NCBI GenBank assembly: GCA_032251515.1
Contig: JAVVDU010000010.1
Coordinates: 6,796-70,795 of the forward strand
DNA length: 64,000 nt
Direction of reading: 5' to 3'
DNA from: Carthagonibacter sp032251515
GTDB taxonomy: Bacteria > Gemmatimonadota > Gemmatimonadetes > Palauibacterales > Palauibacteraceae
A program made the position numbers and the translations under genes. Below the pieces are notes generated by a model that was not told the origin of the DNA, ran no database searches, and saw only the letters and a program-made list of their open reading frames with translations. Positions 25,731-34,718 of this stretch are shown one piece after another. Numbering within the stretch: position 1 is the first letter of the stretch; each line of letters opens with the position of its first letter.

Positions 25731-27029
25731 ATGTCCCGTGGAAAGAAGATAGGGATCGGAGCCGGCGTCCTCGTGGTGCTCGGCATGATGGCGGCGGCCG
25801 CCCTGGCCGGAGGACGCGAGAAGGGCGTCGAGGTGCGGGTCGAGGAGGTCGAGCGGCGCGACCTGGTCGCTCGGGTCTCCTCGACGGGGCACATCGAGCC
25901 CTTGAAGCTCGTCGACATCAGTGCCGACGTATCCGGCCGGATCGTCGAGCTGAACGTCGAGGAGGGCGACGAGGTGACCGAGGGAGACCTCCTCCTCGTC
26001 ATCGACCCGGTCCGCTTCGAGGCCGCCGTGCAGCGGGCCGAGGCGGCGCTGGCGGAGGCGAAGGCCCGCGAGATCCAGGCGCGCACCAACGCCGGCCAGG
26101 CGCGGCGGGACTGGGAGAGGATCCGGGACCTGAAGGCCCGCCTGCCGGAGCTCGTCACCGAGACGGAGTTCGAGACCGCGCGCACGCAGGCGGAGGTGCA
26201 GGAGGCCCTGGCCGGCTCGGCCAAGCACGGTGTCGAGATGGCCGAGGCCAGCCTCGCCGAAGCCCGGGACGCGCTCTCCAAGACGGTGATCCGCTCCCCC
26301 ATGAGCGGCCGCGTCACGCGGCTGAACGTGGAACGGGGAGAGACGGCGATCGTGGGCACGATGAACAATCCTGGAAGCCTGCTGCTCACGGTGGCGGACC
26401 TGTCCGTCATGGAGGCCGTGATCGAGGTCGACGAGACGGACGTGCCGGAGATTGCGATCGGCGACTCCGTCTCGGTCACCATCGACGCGTTCCCGAACCG
26501 CGAGTTCCCGGGACGGGTCACGAAGATCGGGAACAGCTCGATCCGTCCCCGCACCCAGGGGCAGGCGAGCTCGGACCAGGCGATCGACTTCGAGGTGCGC
26601 GTGACGCTGGACGAGCCCGGCATCGCTCTGCGGCCGGATCTTTCGGCGTCGGCGGACGTGATCACCGACATCCGCGATGACGTCCTGGCCATCCCCATCA
26701 TCGCGCTGACGCTGCGCGACCCGGGCGACTACGAGGAGATCCCCAGCGAGCTGCGCGAGACCGGGGACGGCGACACGGTGCCGGCCGGCCGGGCGGCGGC
26801 GAGGGACGGCTCCGAGCCAGTGGAGGGGGTGTTCGTGGTGGACGGCGACCGTGTCCGGTTCCGCCCCGTGGAAGTCGGGATCGCGGGCGAGAGCCACTTC
26901 GAGGTGCTGAGCGGGCTGGAAGAGGGCGAGCGCGTCGTCTCCGGCACGTATCAGGCGATCCGGGAGCTGGAGGACGGGAGCGTCGTCCAGGTGGTCCGGG
27001 AGGACTCCACGGCGGAGGGGGCACGGTGA
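25731..27029 (+). CDS. MacA-like periplasmic adaptor subunit of an ABC exporter
   Basis: 432 codons. An N-terminal signal anchor (IGIGAGVLVVLGMMAAAALAG, residues 7-27) is followed by a lipoyl half-domain (ISADVSGRIVELNVEEGDEV), a long alpha-helical hairpin rich in Ala, Glu and Arg (about 95-185), the second lipoyl half (IRSPMSGRVTRLNVERGE), a beta-barrel (DETDVPEIAIGDSVSVTIDAF) and a membrane-proximal domain. This is the HlyD/MacA adaptor layout. It overlaps the ATPase gene as GTGA. An outer-membrane TolC-like gene is not adjacent, so it must work with one encoded elsewhere. Confidence 0.93.
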   Translation: MSRGKKIGIGAGVLVVLGMMAAAALAGGREKGVEVRVEEVERRDLVARVSSTGHIEPLKLVDISADVSGRIVELNVEEGDEVTEGDLLLVIDPVRFEAAVQRAEAALAEAKAREIQARTNAGQARRDWERIRDLKARLPELVTETEFETARTQAEVQEALAGSAKHGVEMAEASLAEARDALSKTVIRSPMSGRVTRLNVERGETAIVGTMNNPGSLLLTVADLSVMEAVIEVDETDVPEIAIGDSVSVTIDAFPNREFPGRVTKIGNSSIRPRTQGQASSDQAIDFEVRVTLDEPGIALRPDLSASADVITDIRDDVLAIPIIALTLRDPGDYEEIPSELRETGDGDTVPAGRAAARDGSEPVEGVFVVDGDRVRFRPVEVGIAGESHFEVLSGLEEGERVVSGTYQAIRELEDGSVVQVVREDSTAEGAR

Positions 27030-27763
27030 GGGGAGAGGCGGAGATGGGAGCACCGGGCGAGGTCATCATCGAGACCCGGAACCTGCAGAAGCACTACGTG
27101 ATGGGAGCGGAGACGATCCGGGCCCTGGCGGGAGTGGACGTGCAGGTGCGGCGGAACGAGTACATCGCGATCATGGGTCCCTCCGGGTCCGGCAAGTCCA
27201 CGCTGATGAACCTCATCGGCTGTCTCGACACCCCGTCCGGCGGCGAGTACGTCCTGAACGGGACCCCGGTCCAGGACCTGCACGACGACGAGCTGGCGCG
27301 GATCCGCAACCGGGAGATCGGCTTCGTATTCCAGACGTTCAACCTCCTGCCGCGCGCCTCGGCCCTCCACAACGTCGAGCTGCCGCTGATCTACGCCGGC
27401 GTGCCGTCCCGCGAGCGGCAGAAGAAGGCCAGGGAGGCGCTGGCGCGCGTCGACCTGGCCGACCGCACGGACCACCGGCCGAACGAGCTGTCGGGAGGCC
27501 AGCGCCAGCGCGTGGCGATCGCCCGCGCCCTCGTGAACGATCCCTCGATCCTGCTGGCCGACGAGCCGACGGGGAACCTCGACTCGAAGACGTCCGCAGA
27601 GATCATGAACGTGTTCGACGAGCTCCACGCGGCGGGACAGACGATCATCATGGTCACGCACGAGCACGACATCTCCGAGCGCGCGCAGCGCGTCGTGACG
27701 CTGCGGGACGGCCTGATCGAGTCCCACGACGCCCGGGCCGACGGCATCGTCGCGGGGGTGTGA
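27026..27763 (+). CDS. ABC transporter ATP-binding protein (MacB/LolD type)
   Basis: 245 codons from the overlapping GTG at 27026; an ATG at 27044 with a GGAG before it is an alternative. Walker A GPSGSGKST (about 50-58), Q-loop VFQTFNLLPRASALHNVELPL-type, signature LSGGQRQRVAIARAL, Walker B ILLADEPTGNLDS and the switch His in MVTHEHD. The NLDSKTSAEIM form is typical of the MacB/LolD/FtsE group, which does mechanotransmission rather than substrate translocation. It is separate from its permeases, unlike fused MacB. Confidence 0.95.
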   Translation: MRGEAEMGAPGEVIIETRNLQKHYVMGAETIRALAGVDVQVRRNEYIAIMGPSGSGKSTLMNLIGCLDTPSGGEYVLNGTPVQDLHDDELARIRNREIGFVFQTFNLLPRASALHNVELPLIYAGVPSRERQKKAREALARVDLADRTDHRPNELSGGQRQRVAIARALVNDPSILLADEPTGNLDSKTSAEIMNVFDELHAAGQTIIMVTHEHDISERAQRVVTLRDGLIESHDARADGIVAGV

Positions 27764-27835
27764 GCGGTCCGCCCGGCCGCGCCGGCCGGGCGGGACAAGG
27801 AGCGGGACAAGGAACGGAAAGCGGGACCACGACGC

Positions 27836-29080
27836 GTGTACATCCTGGAAGGCATCCGCCTCGCGCTCCAGCAGGTCTGGCTGCACAAGCTGAAGTCCGT
27901 CTTCACGCTGATCGGCGTGGTGATCGGCATCACCTTCCTGATCGCCGTGATCACGATCGTGGAGGGGATGAACCGCTACGTGCAGGACGACTTCGCCGGC
28001 TCGCTGTTCGGGGTGAACACGTTCACGGTCGTCCGGCGCTCCCGCATCCAGACGGGCGCCGAGACCGACGAGCAGCGGCGCGCGCGGGCCCGTAACCCGG
28101 ACCTCGAGCTGCACGACGTGGAGATCGTGCGGGCGGCCGTGCCGGATGCCTGGCGCTTCGCGTGGGCCGACGACCGGGGGTTCGACGAGGTCTCGTGGAA
28201 GGACCGCCGCCGCCGGAACATTCGCCTGATCGGCGCCTCGGACGGCTACGAGGCGCTGCAGGGCTGGGAGATCGAAAGGGGACGGGGCCTGGCCCCGCTG
28301 GACGAACGGCGGGGGCTCCAGGTGGCGGTGATCGGGGCCGAGATCGCGGATCGCCTCTATCCGGACGTGGATCCGATCGGCAAGGAGATCCGCCTCGGCG
28401 CCCGCCGGTTCCGGGTCGTGGGCGTGTGGGAGCGGCAGGGCGGCCTGCTGGGCAACATCCGGGATGCCTCGGTCCTCATCCCCTTTTCCACCTGGCGCCA
28501 GGCCTTCGCCCGCGATCCGAACCGGGTCGGCGAGATCAGCGTGAAGTTCCGCACCGCCGAGGAGATGCGCGCCGGCATGGCGGCGGTGGAGGGGGCGCTG
28601 CGCGCGGACCGGGGGCTCAGACCGGGCGAGGAGAACACCTTCTGGCTCGAGACCTCCAACGAACTCCTGGACACCTGGGAGACGATCAGCCGCGTCCTGT
28701 TCGCCGCCATCCCCGGTCTCGTGTCGATCTCGCTCCTGGTCGGTGGCATCGTGATCATGAACATCATGCTGCTGTCCGTGGCGGGCCGGGTGCGCGAGAT
28801 CGGGATCCGCAAGGCGGTGGGCGCCCGCCGGGCCGACATCCTCGTCCAGTTCCTCGCCGAGTCGTCCACCCTGTCGCTCGTCGGGGCGGCGGTCGGGGTG
28901 CTCCTCGGCATCGGGATCGCCAAGGGCGTCGCGCGGTTCACGCCGCTTCCCGCCTCCGTACCGGTCTGGGCGATCGTCCTCGGACTGGCGCTCGGGCTGA
29001 TCGTCGGCGTCGGCTCGGGCCTGTACCCGGCGTACCGGGCGGCACGGCAGGACCCGATCGTAGCCCTGCGCTATGACTGA
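27836..29080 (+). CDS. MacB-like ABC transporter permease (first)
   Basis: 414 codons from a GTG. One N-terminal membrane segment (SVFTLIGVVIGITFLIAVITIVEGM, about 20-45) is followed by a large periplasmic MacB_PCD domain and three C-terminal segments (about 290-315, 340-368, 378-402). The FtsX cytoplasmic loop VREIGIRKAVGARRADILVQFLAES contains the coupling signature. It lies 72 nt after the ATPase. It overlaps the second permease by 8 nt, which suggests equal expression and a heterodimer. Confidence 0.93.
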   Translation: MYILEGIRLALQQVWLHKLKSVFTLIGVVIGITFLIAVITIVEGMNRYVQDDFAGSLFGVNTFTVVRRSRIQTGAETDEQRRARARNPDLELHDVEIVRAAVPDAWRFAWADDRGFDEVSWKDRRRRNIRLIGASDGYEALQGWEIERGRGLAPLDERRGLQVAVIGAEIADRLYPDVDPIGKEIRLGARRFRVVGVWERQGGLLGNIRDASVLIPFSTWRQAFARDPNRVGEISVKFRTAEEMRAGMAAVEGALRADRGLRPGEENTFWLETSNELLDTWETISRVLFAAIPGLVSISLLVGGIVIMNIMLLSVAGRVREIGIRKAVGARRADILVQFLAESSTLSLVGAAVGVLLGIGIAKGVARFTPLPASVPVWAIVLGLALGLIVGVGSGLYPAYRAARQDPIVALRYD

Positions 29081-30368
29081 CGCCCGGCGGATCCGCGGCA
29101 TGGGCGTTCTCGCCACCCTGCGGGAGGGCGTCCGGGTGGCCATCGACTCCCTGCGCGCCAACAAGGTGCGCAGCGGCCTGACGATCCTCGGCGTGGCGAT
29201 CGGGGTGCTCGTGGTGATGGCCATGGCCGCGGTGGTGCAGGGCCTGAACGACAGCTTCGGGGAGGCGATCTCCGCGCGGGGCGCCACGACCTTCTACGTG
29301 TTCCACGCGCCCGTGGGCGGAGGCGGCATCCAGACCGGCCTCGAGGAGGAAGAGAACGAGTTCATGCGGAACCGGCCCCTCGACCCCGCGTGGGCCGAAG
29401 ATCTGGCCCGCCTGCCCGGCATCGCCCGGGCGACCCCGCTGGCCGACCTCGGGCAGTCGGGTTTCCGCGCCCGCGCCGGGGAGGAGGAAGTCACGATCAG
29501 CCTGTACGCCGTGAACACCGCCTATCTCGAGATCGACGGCGGCGACGTGGTGGACGGCCGCTGGTTCACGAGCGTGGAGGACCAGCGGCGGGCCGCGGTC
29601 GCGGTGGTCGACTCGCAGGTGGCGGAGGACCTGTTCGGCGGCCTCGACCCGATCGGGCGCCACCTCGTCATCGGCCGCCCGGGCCAGCGGAGTTCCCGCT
29701 TCGAGATCATCGGCCTGTACCGGCGGCCGCCCAACGTGTTCTCCGGCCTCGCCAGCCACTGGGTGTTCGTCCCCTTCTCCGCCGCCATGAAGGAGCTGGA
29801 TGTGTGGGAGCGCCTCGTCGCGTTCAGCGTGCAGCCGGCGGAGGGGGTCTCGCTGGACCGGGCGATCGACCTCGTGCGGGGACGGATGCGACAGATCCGG
29901 GGCCTGAAGCCCGGACAGGACGACGATTTCAACATCATCACGCAGGAGGAGTTCCTCGAGCTGTGGAACGACCTCACGGGCGTCCTGTTCGTGGTGATGA
30001 TCGCCCTGTCCGGCGTCGGGCTGCTGGTGGGCGGAGTGGGCGTGATCGGGATCATGATGATCTCGGTCACGGAGCGGACGCGGGAGATCGGCCTGCGCAA
30101 GGCGGTCGGAGCGAGGCGGCGTGACCTGCTGCTGCAGTTCCTCGTCGAGGCGGCGACGCTGACGGCGCTCGGCGGAGCGATCGGGATGGCGCTGGGCGCC
30201 GGGGCCGTGGCCCTGGTCACCGGCCTGACGCCGATCCCCGCCTCGGTGCCCCTGTGGGCCATCATCGCCGCGCTCGCCGCATCCATCCTCACGGGCGTCG
30301 GGTTCGGCCTCTACCCGGCCGCGCGCGGCGCCGCGCTCGACCCGGTGGACGCCCTGCGGTACGAGTAG
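29073..30368 (+). CDS. MacB-like ABC transporter permease (second)
   Basis: 431 codons. Same plan as its neighbour: a membrane segment (SGLTILGVAIGVLVVMAMAAVV, about 30-52), a periplasmic domain, then the FtsX loop TREIGLRKAVGARRRDLLLQFLVEA and three final segments. The sequence is clearly diverged from the first permease, so the two are likely distinct halves rather than a recent copy. Its end is followed by a GC hairpin at 30380-30406. Confidence 0.93.
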   Translation: MTDARRIRGMGVLATLREGVRVAIDSLRANKVRSGLTILGVAIGVLVVMAMAAVVQGLNDSFGEAISARGATTFYVFHAPVGGGGIQTGLEEEENEFMRNRPLDPAWAEDLARLPGIARATPLADLGQSGFRARAGEEEVTISLYAVNTAYLEIDGGDVVDGRWFTSVEDQRRAAVAVVDSQVAEDLFGGLDPIGRHLVIGRPGQRSSRFEIIGLYRRPPNVFSGLASHWVFVPFSAAMKELDVWERLVAFSVQPAEGVSLDRAIDLVRGRMRQIRGLKPGQDDDFNIITQEEFLELWNDLTGVLFVVMIALSGVGLLVGGVGVIGIMMISVTERTREIGLRKAVGARRRDLLLQFLVEAATLTALGGAIGMALGAGAVALVTGLTPIPASVPLWAIIAALAASILTGVGFGLYPAARGAALDPVDALRYE

Positions 30369-30379
30369 GCGGAAGCGCG

Positions 30380-30406
30380 GCGTGGCGCCGAAAGGCCGCG
30401 CCACGC
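30380..30406 (+). terminator. hairpin after the exporter operon, no T-tract
   Basis: GCGTGGCGC (30380-30388) and GCGCCACGC (30398-30406) make a perfect 9-bp stem with a 9-nt loop, 11 nt beyond the second permease stop and before bshB1. No T-run follows, so any terminator role would be weak or factor-dependent. Confidence 0.4.
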
Positions 30407-30453
30407 ATCCTGCACCCGTCCGCGAACGTGTCCGCCCGCAATCGGAGCGCATC

Positions 30454-31194
30454 ATGACTCCGTCCCCGCTCGACCTGCTCGCCATCGCGCCGCACCCCGA
30501 CGACGCCGAGCTCCTGTGCGGCGGCGCGCTGGCGAAGTCCGCGGCGCTCGGCCGCTCGGTGGGCATCCTCGACCTTACGCGCGGCGAGACGGGCACCCGC
30601 GGCACGCCGGAGATCCGGGCCGAGGAAGCGCAGCGAGCCGCGCGAACGCTGGGGGTCGCGGTGCGTGAGACGCTCGGGCTGCCGGACGGCGGCGTGCGGG
30701 ACGACGACGACGCGCGGGCCCGGCTCGTGGCCGCCCTGCGGCGGCTCCGGCCCCGCACGGTGATCCTGCCGTTCCCCCGCGGGCGGCACCCGGATCACGG
30801 GGCCACCGCCGCGCTCGGCCGCAGCGCCTGTTTCCTGTCCGGGCTCGCGAACTACGGCGGCGGGGAGCTGCGGGCCCTGCCGGCACACCGGCCCGCCAAG
30901 GTCGTGCACGCCCTCGCCTACCGCGAGGACGCCGTGAAGCCGACGTTCGTGGTGGGACTGGACGCGGAGGAGTTCGGCCGCAAGCTGGCGGCGGTCCGCT
31001 GCTACGCCTCACAGTTCGAGGGCGTGACGAAGGCCGGGGAGCTGTTCCCCACCGGCCAGCCGCTGCTCGAACTGGTGGAGACGCAGGGTCGCCACTACGG
31101 GTCGCTCGTGCGGCGACCGTTCGGCGAGCCCTACTGGACCGAGGAGACCGTCGAGGTGCACGACATCTCGCGCCTCGAGGTCTTCTCGCTCTGA
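30454..31194 (+). CDS. bshB1: bacillithiol biosynthesis deacetylase BshB1
   Basis: 246 codons from the ATG at 30454; the in-frame extension to 30382 lies over the hairpin and is rejected. A zinc-dependent LmbE-fold deacetylase that removes acetyl from GlcNAc-malate, the second step of bacillithiol synthesis. Metal residues lie in HPDD (14-17) and HPDH (112-115). The LDLTRGETGTRGTPEIRAEEA stretch (38-58) and RETLGLPDG (71-79) are specific to BshB1 rather than MshB. bshA and bshC are not in the window. It is followed by a cysteine desulfurase, fitting thiol metabolism. Confidence 0.9.
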   Translation: MTPSPLDLLAIAPHPDDAELLCGGALAKSAALGRSVGILDLTRGETGTRGTPEIRAEEAQRAARTLGVAVRETLGLPDGGVRDDDDARARLVAALRRLRPRTVILPFPRGRHPDHGATAALGRSACFLSGLANYGGGELRALPAHRPAKVVHALAYREDAVKPTFVVGLDAEEFGRKLAAVRCYASQFEGVTKAGELFPTGQPLLELVETQGRHYGSLVRRPFGEPYWTEETVEVHDISRLEVFSL

Positions 31195-31238
31195 ATCCCC
31201 TCCGGACCCGCGCGACCCGAAACGAGTATCTGACCGGC

Positions 31239-32420
31239 ATGTCGAACGCCCCTCGAATCTACCTCGACCACGCGGCCACCTCGCCGCTGCGACCGGAGGC
31301 CCGGGCCGTCCGCGAAGCCTGCGCCGACGTCGCGGATGCGAACCCCGCCTCCGCGCACGGCTTCGGCCGCGCCGCGCTCGACGTGCTGGAGCGGGCCCGC
31401 CAGGGGCTGGCCGACCTGCTGGAAGCCCCGCGGGACGGGATCCTGTTCACTTCGGGCGGCACCGCGTCCGACAACCTGGCGGTGCTCGGGTTTTCCCGCG
31501 CGCACGCCGGGCAGCGCCCCCTGGTCGTCGTGTCGGCCGTGGAGCACAAGGCCGTGCTGGGAGCGGCGCGGCGGGCCGCCGCCGAGGGAGCGGAACTGGT
31601 CGTGCTGCCGGTCGGCCCGGACGGCGCCGTCGACCCCGTCGACCTGGAGCACGCCCTGGACGGGGCGGACGACCGCCCCGCGCTCGTGTCCGTCATGTGG
31701 GCGAACAACGAGATCGGAACCGTGCAGCCCGTGGCGGACCTGTGCCGGATCGCCCGCGCGCGGGGAGCCCGCTTCCACACGGACGCCGTGCAGGCGTTCG
31801 GGAAGATCCCGGTCTCCCTCGCCGAGGTCCCGGCCGACCTGCTGACCGTGACGGCACACAAGATCGGGGGACCGGTCGGCATCGGGCTGCTCGCCCGCCG
31901 GGAGGACGTGCCGCTGGAGCCGCTGTGCTACGGCGGCACGCAGGAGAACGGGCTGTGGCCGGGGACCCAGGACGCGGCCGCGGCGGCGGCGTTCGCCGAG
32001 GCCGCCCGGCTCGCGGTGGCCGAGCGCCCGGACGCCGCGGCGCGCTGGCCGCGGCTGCGGGAAGCGCTGGCGGCCGAGCTGCGCGACGGGATCGAAGGCC
32101 TGGTCGTCCACGCCGAGGGGGCCGCCGCACGGCTTCCCCATCTCCTCAGCGTCGGCGTGCCGGGGGTGGACTCGGCGACCCTGCTGGTGGCCCTCGACAT
32201 GGCGGGCGTCGCCGTGTCGTCCGGCTCGGCGTGCGGCAGCGGCAGTTCCTCCGGCTCGCACGTGCTCGCCGCGCTGGGACGCGAGAGATCCGGGCCGTAC
32301 GCCGTCATCCGGTTCAGCTTCGGCCCCGCGACCACGTCCGAGGAGGTCCGCCGCGCCGCCGCGACCACCGTGCGGGCCGCGGCGCGGGCCCGGTCCGCCG
32401 GGAGCGCGTCGCCGGCGTGA
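31239..32420 (+). CDS. cysteine desulfurase (NifS/IscS family)
   Basis: 393 codons. A PLP enzyme that takes sulfur from cysteine as a persulfide. It starts IYLDHAATSPLRPEA. The aldimine Lys is K208 in TAHKIGGP, and the PLP-stacking His is in VSAVEHKAV. The catalytic Cys is C332 in SSGSACGSGSSSGSH, in a short loop. It overlaps mnmA as GTGA, which makes it the likely sulfur donor for tRNA 2-thiolation. No iscU or sufU is adjacent, so a dedicated role with MnmA is inferred rather than shown. Confidence 0.94.
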   Translation: MSNAPRIYLDHAATSPLRPEARAVREACADVADANPASAHGFGRAALDVLERARQGLADLLEAPRDGILFTSGGTASDNLAVLGFSRAHAGQRPLVVVSAVEHKAVLGAARRAAAEGAELVVLPVGPDGAVDPVDLEHALDGADDRPALVSVMWANNEIGTVQPVADLCRIARARGARFHTDAVQAFGKIPVSLAEVPADLLTVTAHKIGGPVGIGLLARREDVPLEPLCYGGTQENGLWPGTQDAAAAAAFAEAARLAVAERPDAAARWPRLREALAAELRDGIEGLVVHAEGAAARLPHLLSVGVPGVDSATLLVALDMAGVAVSSGSACGSGSSSGSHVLAALGRERSGPYAVIRFSFGPATTSEEVRRAAATTVRAAARARSAGSASPA

Positions 32421-33502
32421 GCCGCTCCGTCCTGTGCGCCATGTCCGGCGGCGTGGACTCCAGCGTCGCCGCGGCCCTGCTCGTCGAGGCGGGCTGGCGC
32501 GTCATCGGCGCCACCGTGAAGACCTTCTGCTACGCGGACGTCCCGGCGGGCACGCGCTCCTGCTGCGGCCTGGAGGGCATCGCGGACGCGCGGGCCGTGG
32601 CCGCACGGCTCGGCGTGCCGCACCAGGTCTTCGATCTCGAGGACGACTTCACGCGCGACGTGATCGAGGACTTCGTGGCCGAGCACGCCGCCGGCCGCAC
32701 TCCCATTCCCTGCGTGCGCTGCAACAGCTTCACGAAGTTCCGCGACCTGGTGCGGCGCGCCGACGCCCTGGACTGCGAGTTCCTGGCCACCGGCCACTAC
32801 GCCCGCACCGTCCCCGCCGACGACGGTACCGTCCGCCTGGCCCGGGCCGCGGACGACGGAAAGGACCAGACCTACTTCCTGTGGGGCATCGAGCGTGGCG
32901 TGCTCCCCCGCCTCGCCTTCCCGCTGGGCGAGGCCCGCAAGAGCGAGGTGCGGGCGCGGGCGCGCGAGCTCGGCCTGGTGACCGCCGACAAGCCGGAGTC
33001 GTTCGAGATCTGCTTCGTGCCCGACGGCGACCACGTGGGCTTCCTGCGGCGGCGCCTGCCCCGGGCGCATCCGGCCGTGTCTGCCGGCCCGATCGTGCTG
33101 GAGGACGGCACGCGGGTGGGCGAGCACGCCGGCACCGCCGGCTTCACGGTCGGTCAGCGCAAGGGCCTCCCCGGCGGCTTTCCCGAGCCCATGTTCGTGG
33201 TCGAGGTGCGGCCCACGGCACGCGAGGTAGTGATCGGGCCGCGCGCCTCCCTCGCCCGCTCGCAGCTCGTGGCGGAACGGGGGAACTGGCTGGCGCCGCG
33301 GCCCGGAGCCGGCCGGGAGGTGGAGGTGCGGATCCGGCACCGGGCGCCCCTCGTGCCCGCCGTGGTGGAGGCGTCCGGCCCGGACGGCTTCACGCTGGCC
33401 CTGTCGGCGCCCCGGGAGGCGGTGACGCCGGGCCAGAGCGCCGTGCTGTACGGAGAGGACGGATCGGTGCTGGGCGGCGGCGTGATCACCGCGGCGGCGT
33501 GA
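32417..33502 (+). CDS. mnmA: tRNA-specific 2-thiouridylase MnmA
   Basis: 361 codons from a GTG at 32417 overlapping the desulfurase stop. Makes the s2U34 modification in tRNAs for Glu, Gln and Lys. The PP-loop SGGVDSS is at residues 10-16. The catalytic Cys pair is in PCVRCNSFTKF and FEICFVPDGDHVGF. GHYAR, KDQTYFLW and VGQRKGLPGG are family marks. A 17-bp tandem duplication spans its last codons and stop (33480-33513). Its end faces the dnaJ end. Confidence 0.96.
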   Translation: MSRSVLCAMSGGVDSSVAAALLVEAGWRVIGATVKTFCYADVPAGTRSCCGLEGIADARAVAARLGVPHQVFDLEDDFTRDVIEDFVAEHAAGRTPIPCVRCNSFTKFRDLVRRADALDCEFLATGHYARTVPADDGTVRLARAADDGKDQTYFLWGIERGVLPRLAFPLGEARKSEVRARARELGLVTADKPESFEICFVPDGDHVGFLRRRLPRAHPAVSAGPIVLEDGTRVGEHAGTAGFTVGQRKGLPGGFPEPMFVVEVRPTAREVVIGPRASLARSQLVAERGNWLAPRPGAGREVEVRIRHRAPLVPAVVEASGPDGFTLALSAPREAVTPGQSAVLYGEDGSVLGGGVITAAA

Positions 33503-33513
33503 TCACCGCGGCA
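33480..33513. repeat. 17-bp tandem duplication at the mnmA 3' end
   Basis: The unit GCGTGATCACCGCGGCG (33480-33496) recurs at once at 33497-33513 with one or two changes at its end, followed by a more degenerate copy. Because 17 is not a multiple of three, the second copy lies out of frame and after the stop. It probably arose by slippage. Confidence 0.6.
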
Positions 33514-33569
33514 ACCTGATCGTCGCGGCGGGAGGATCGCCGCGGCCCACGCCCCCCCGCGGCGCCCCG

Positions 33570-34718
33570 TCAGTGCCGCAGCTGCTCGGCCTCGACGAGC
33601 TTCGCGAGCGCCTCGCGGCCCTCCTCGCTCAGCCGGTCGGGCAGCCGCACGACGACCCGCACGAGCTGGTCCCCGCGCCGCTCCCCCTTTTCCACTCCCT
33701 GCCCCTTGATGCGGAAGGTGGTGCCGGACTGCGTCCCCGGAGGGATGCGGAGCACGACGCGGCGATTGTCGGGCGTCCGCACGCGGACCTTGGAGCCCAT
33801 CATGGCCTGCGCGAGGTTGATGGGGATCTCGCAGCGCAGGTCCAGCCCGTCGCGCTCGAAGAAGGGGTCCGGTTTGACCTTGAACTGGACGATGAGATCG
33901 CCCGGCGGCCCGCCCTGCGGACCGCGCTCGCCCTGGCCGGACACCCGCAGACGGGACCCGTCGTCCACGCCGGCGGGAACGGTGACGGCGATGCGACGGC
34001 GCTGCGACACCTCCCCCCGGCCCTCGCAGGCGGGGCACGGCTGCTCGGGGACCGTGCCGCGGCCGAAGCAGGCCGGGCAGGGCCGCGGAATGGAGAACGA
34101 CCCCTGGCCGAAAGTGATCGTGCCCCTGCCCCGGCACTCGGGGCAGGACGACTGCGTCGCTCCCGGCGCGGCGCCGGAGCCGCGGCAGGCGGCGCACTCC
34201 TCGCGCACCGGAACGGAGATCCGGACCTTGCCTCCGCGCACCGCGGTGCGGAACGAGATCTCCACCAGGAACTCCACGTCCCGACCGCGCTCCGGGCCGG
34301 ACGTCCGCTCGGCCGTGCGCCGGCCGAAGTCGAAGATCGACCCGAAGATGTCGCCGAGCCCTCCGAGGTCCTCGAAGCGGAAACCGCGCCCCCCGGCCGG
34401 ACCGCCGACGCCGCCGCCCGCCGCGCCCTCCGGGGAGGGCCGAGATCCGCCGGCGCGACCGAATCCGCCCGACGCCGCGAACCCGTCGAGGCCGCCGAAC
34501 CGCCGATAGCGGTCGTACGTCTTCCGCTTCTCCGGGTCCGACAGTACGTCGTAGGCCTCCGCGACCTCCTTGAACTTCTCGCCCGCCGAGGGATCGTCCG
34601 GATTCGCGTCGGGGTGGTACCGCTTCGCCAGCTTCCGGTACGCCTTCTTGATCTCGTCGGCCGACGCTCCCGCCGCGACGCCCAGCGTCGCGTAATGATC
34701 CTTCGTCCGGGTCGCCAT
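33570..34718 (-). CDS. dnaJ: chaperone protein DnaJ
   Basis: 382 codons. Hsp40 partner of DnaK. The J-domain holds HPD at 35-37 (KRYHPDANPDD). A Gly-rich linker follows, then four zinc repeats: CAACRGSG, CPECRGRG, CPACFGRG and CPACEGRG. The C-terminal substrate-binding domain has FFERDGLDLRCEIPINLAQAMMGSKV-like segments. Its ATG shares one base with the grpE stop (TGATG), so the two are coupled. dnaK itself is not in the window. Confidence 0.97.
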   Translation of the reverse strand: MATRTKDHYATLGVAAGASADEIKKAYRKLAKRYHPDANPDDPSAGEKFKEVAEAYDVLSDPEKRKTYDRYRRFGGLDGFAASGGFGRAGGSRPSPEGAAGGGVGGPAGGRGFRFEDLGGLGDIFGSIFDFGRRTAERTSGPERGRDVEFLVEISFRTAVRGGKVRISVPVREECAACRGSGAAPGATQSSCPECRGRGTITFGQGSFSIPRPCPACFGRGTVPEQPCPACEGRGEVSQRRRIAVTVPAGVDDGSRLRVSGQGERGPQGGPPGDLIVQFKVKPDPFFERDGLDLRCEIPINLAQAMMGSKVRVRTPDNRRVVLRIPPGTQSGTTFRIKGQGVEKGERRGDQLVRVVVRLPDRLSEEGREALAKLVEAEQLRH

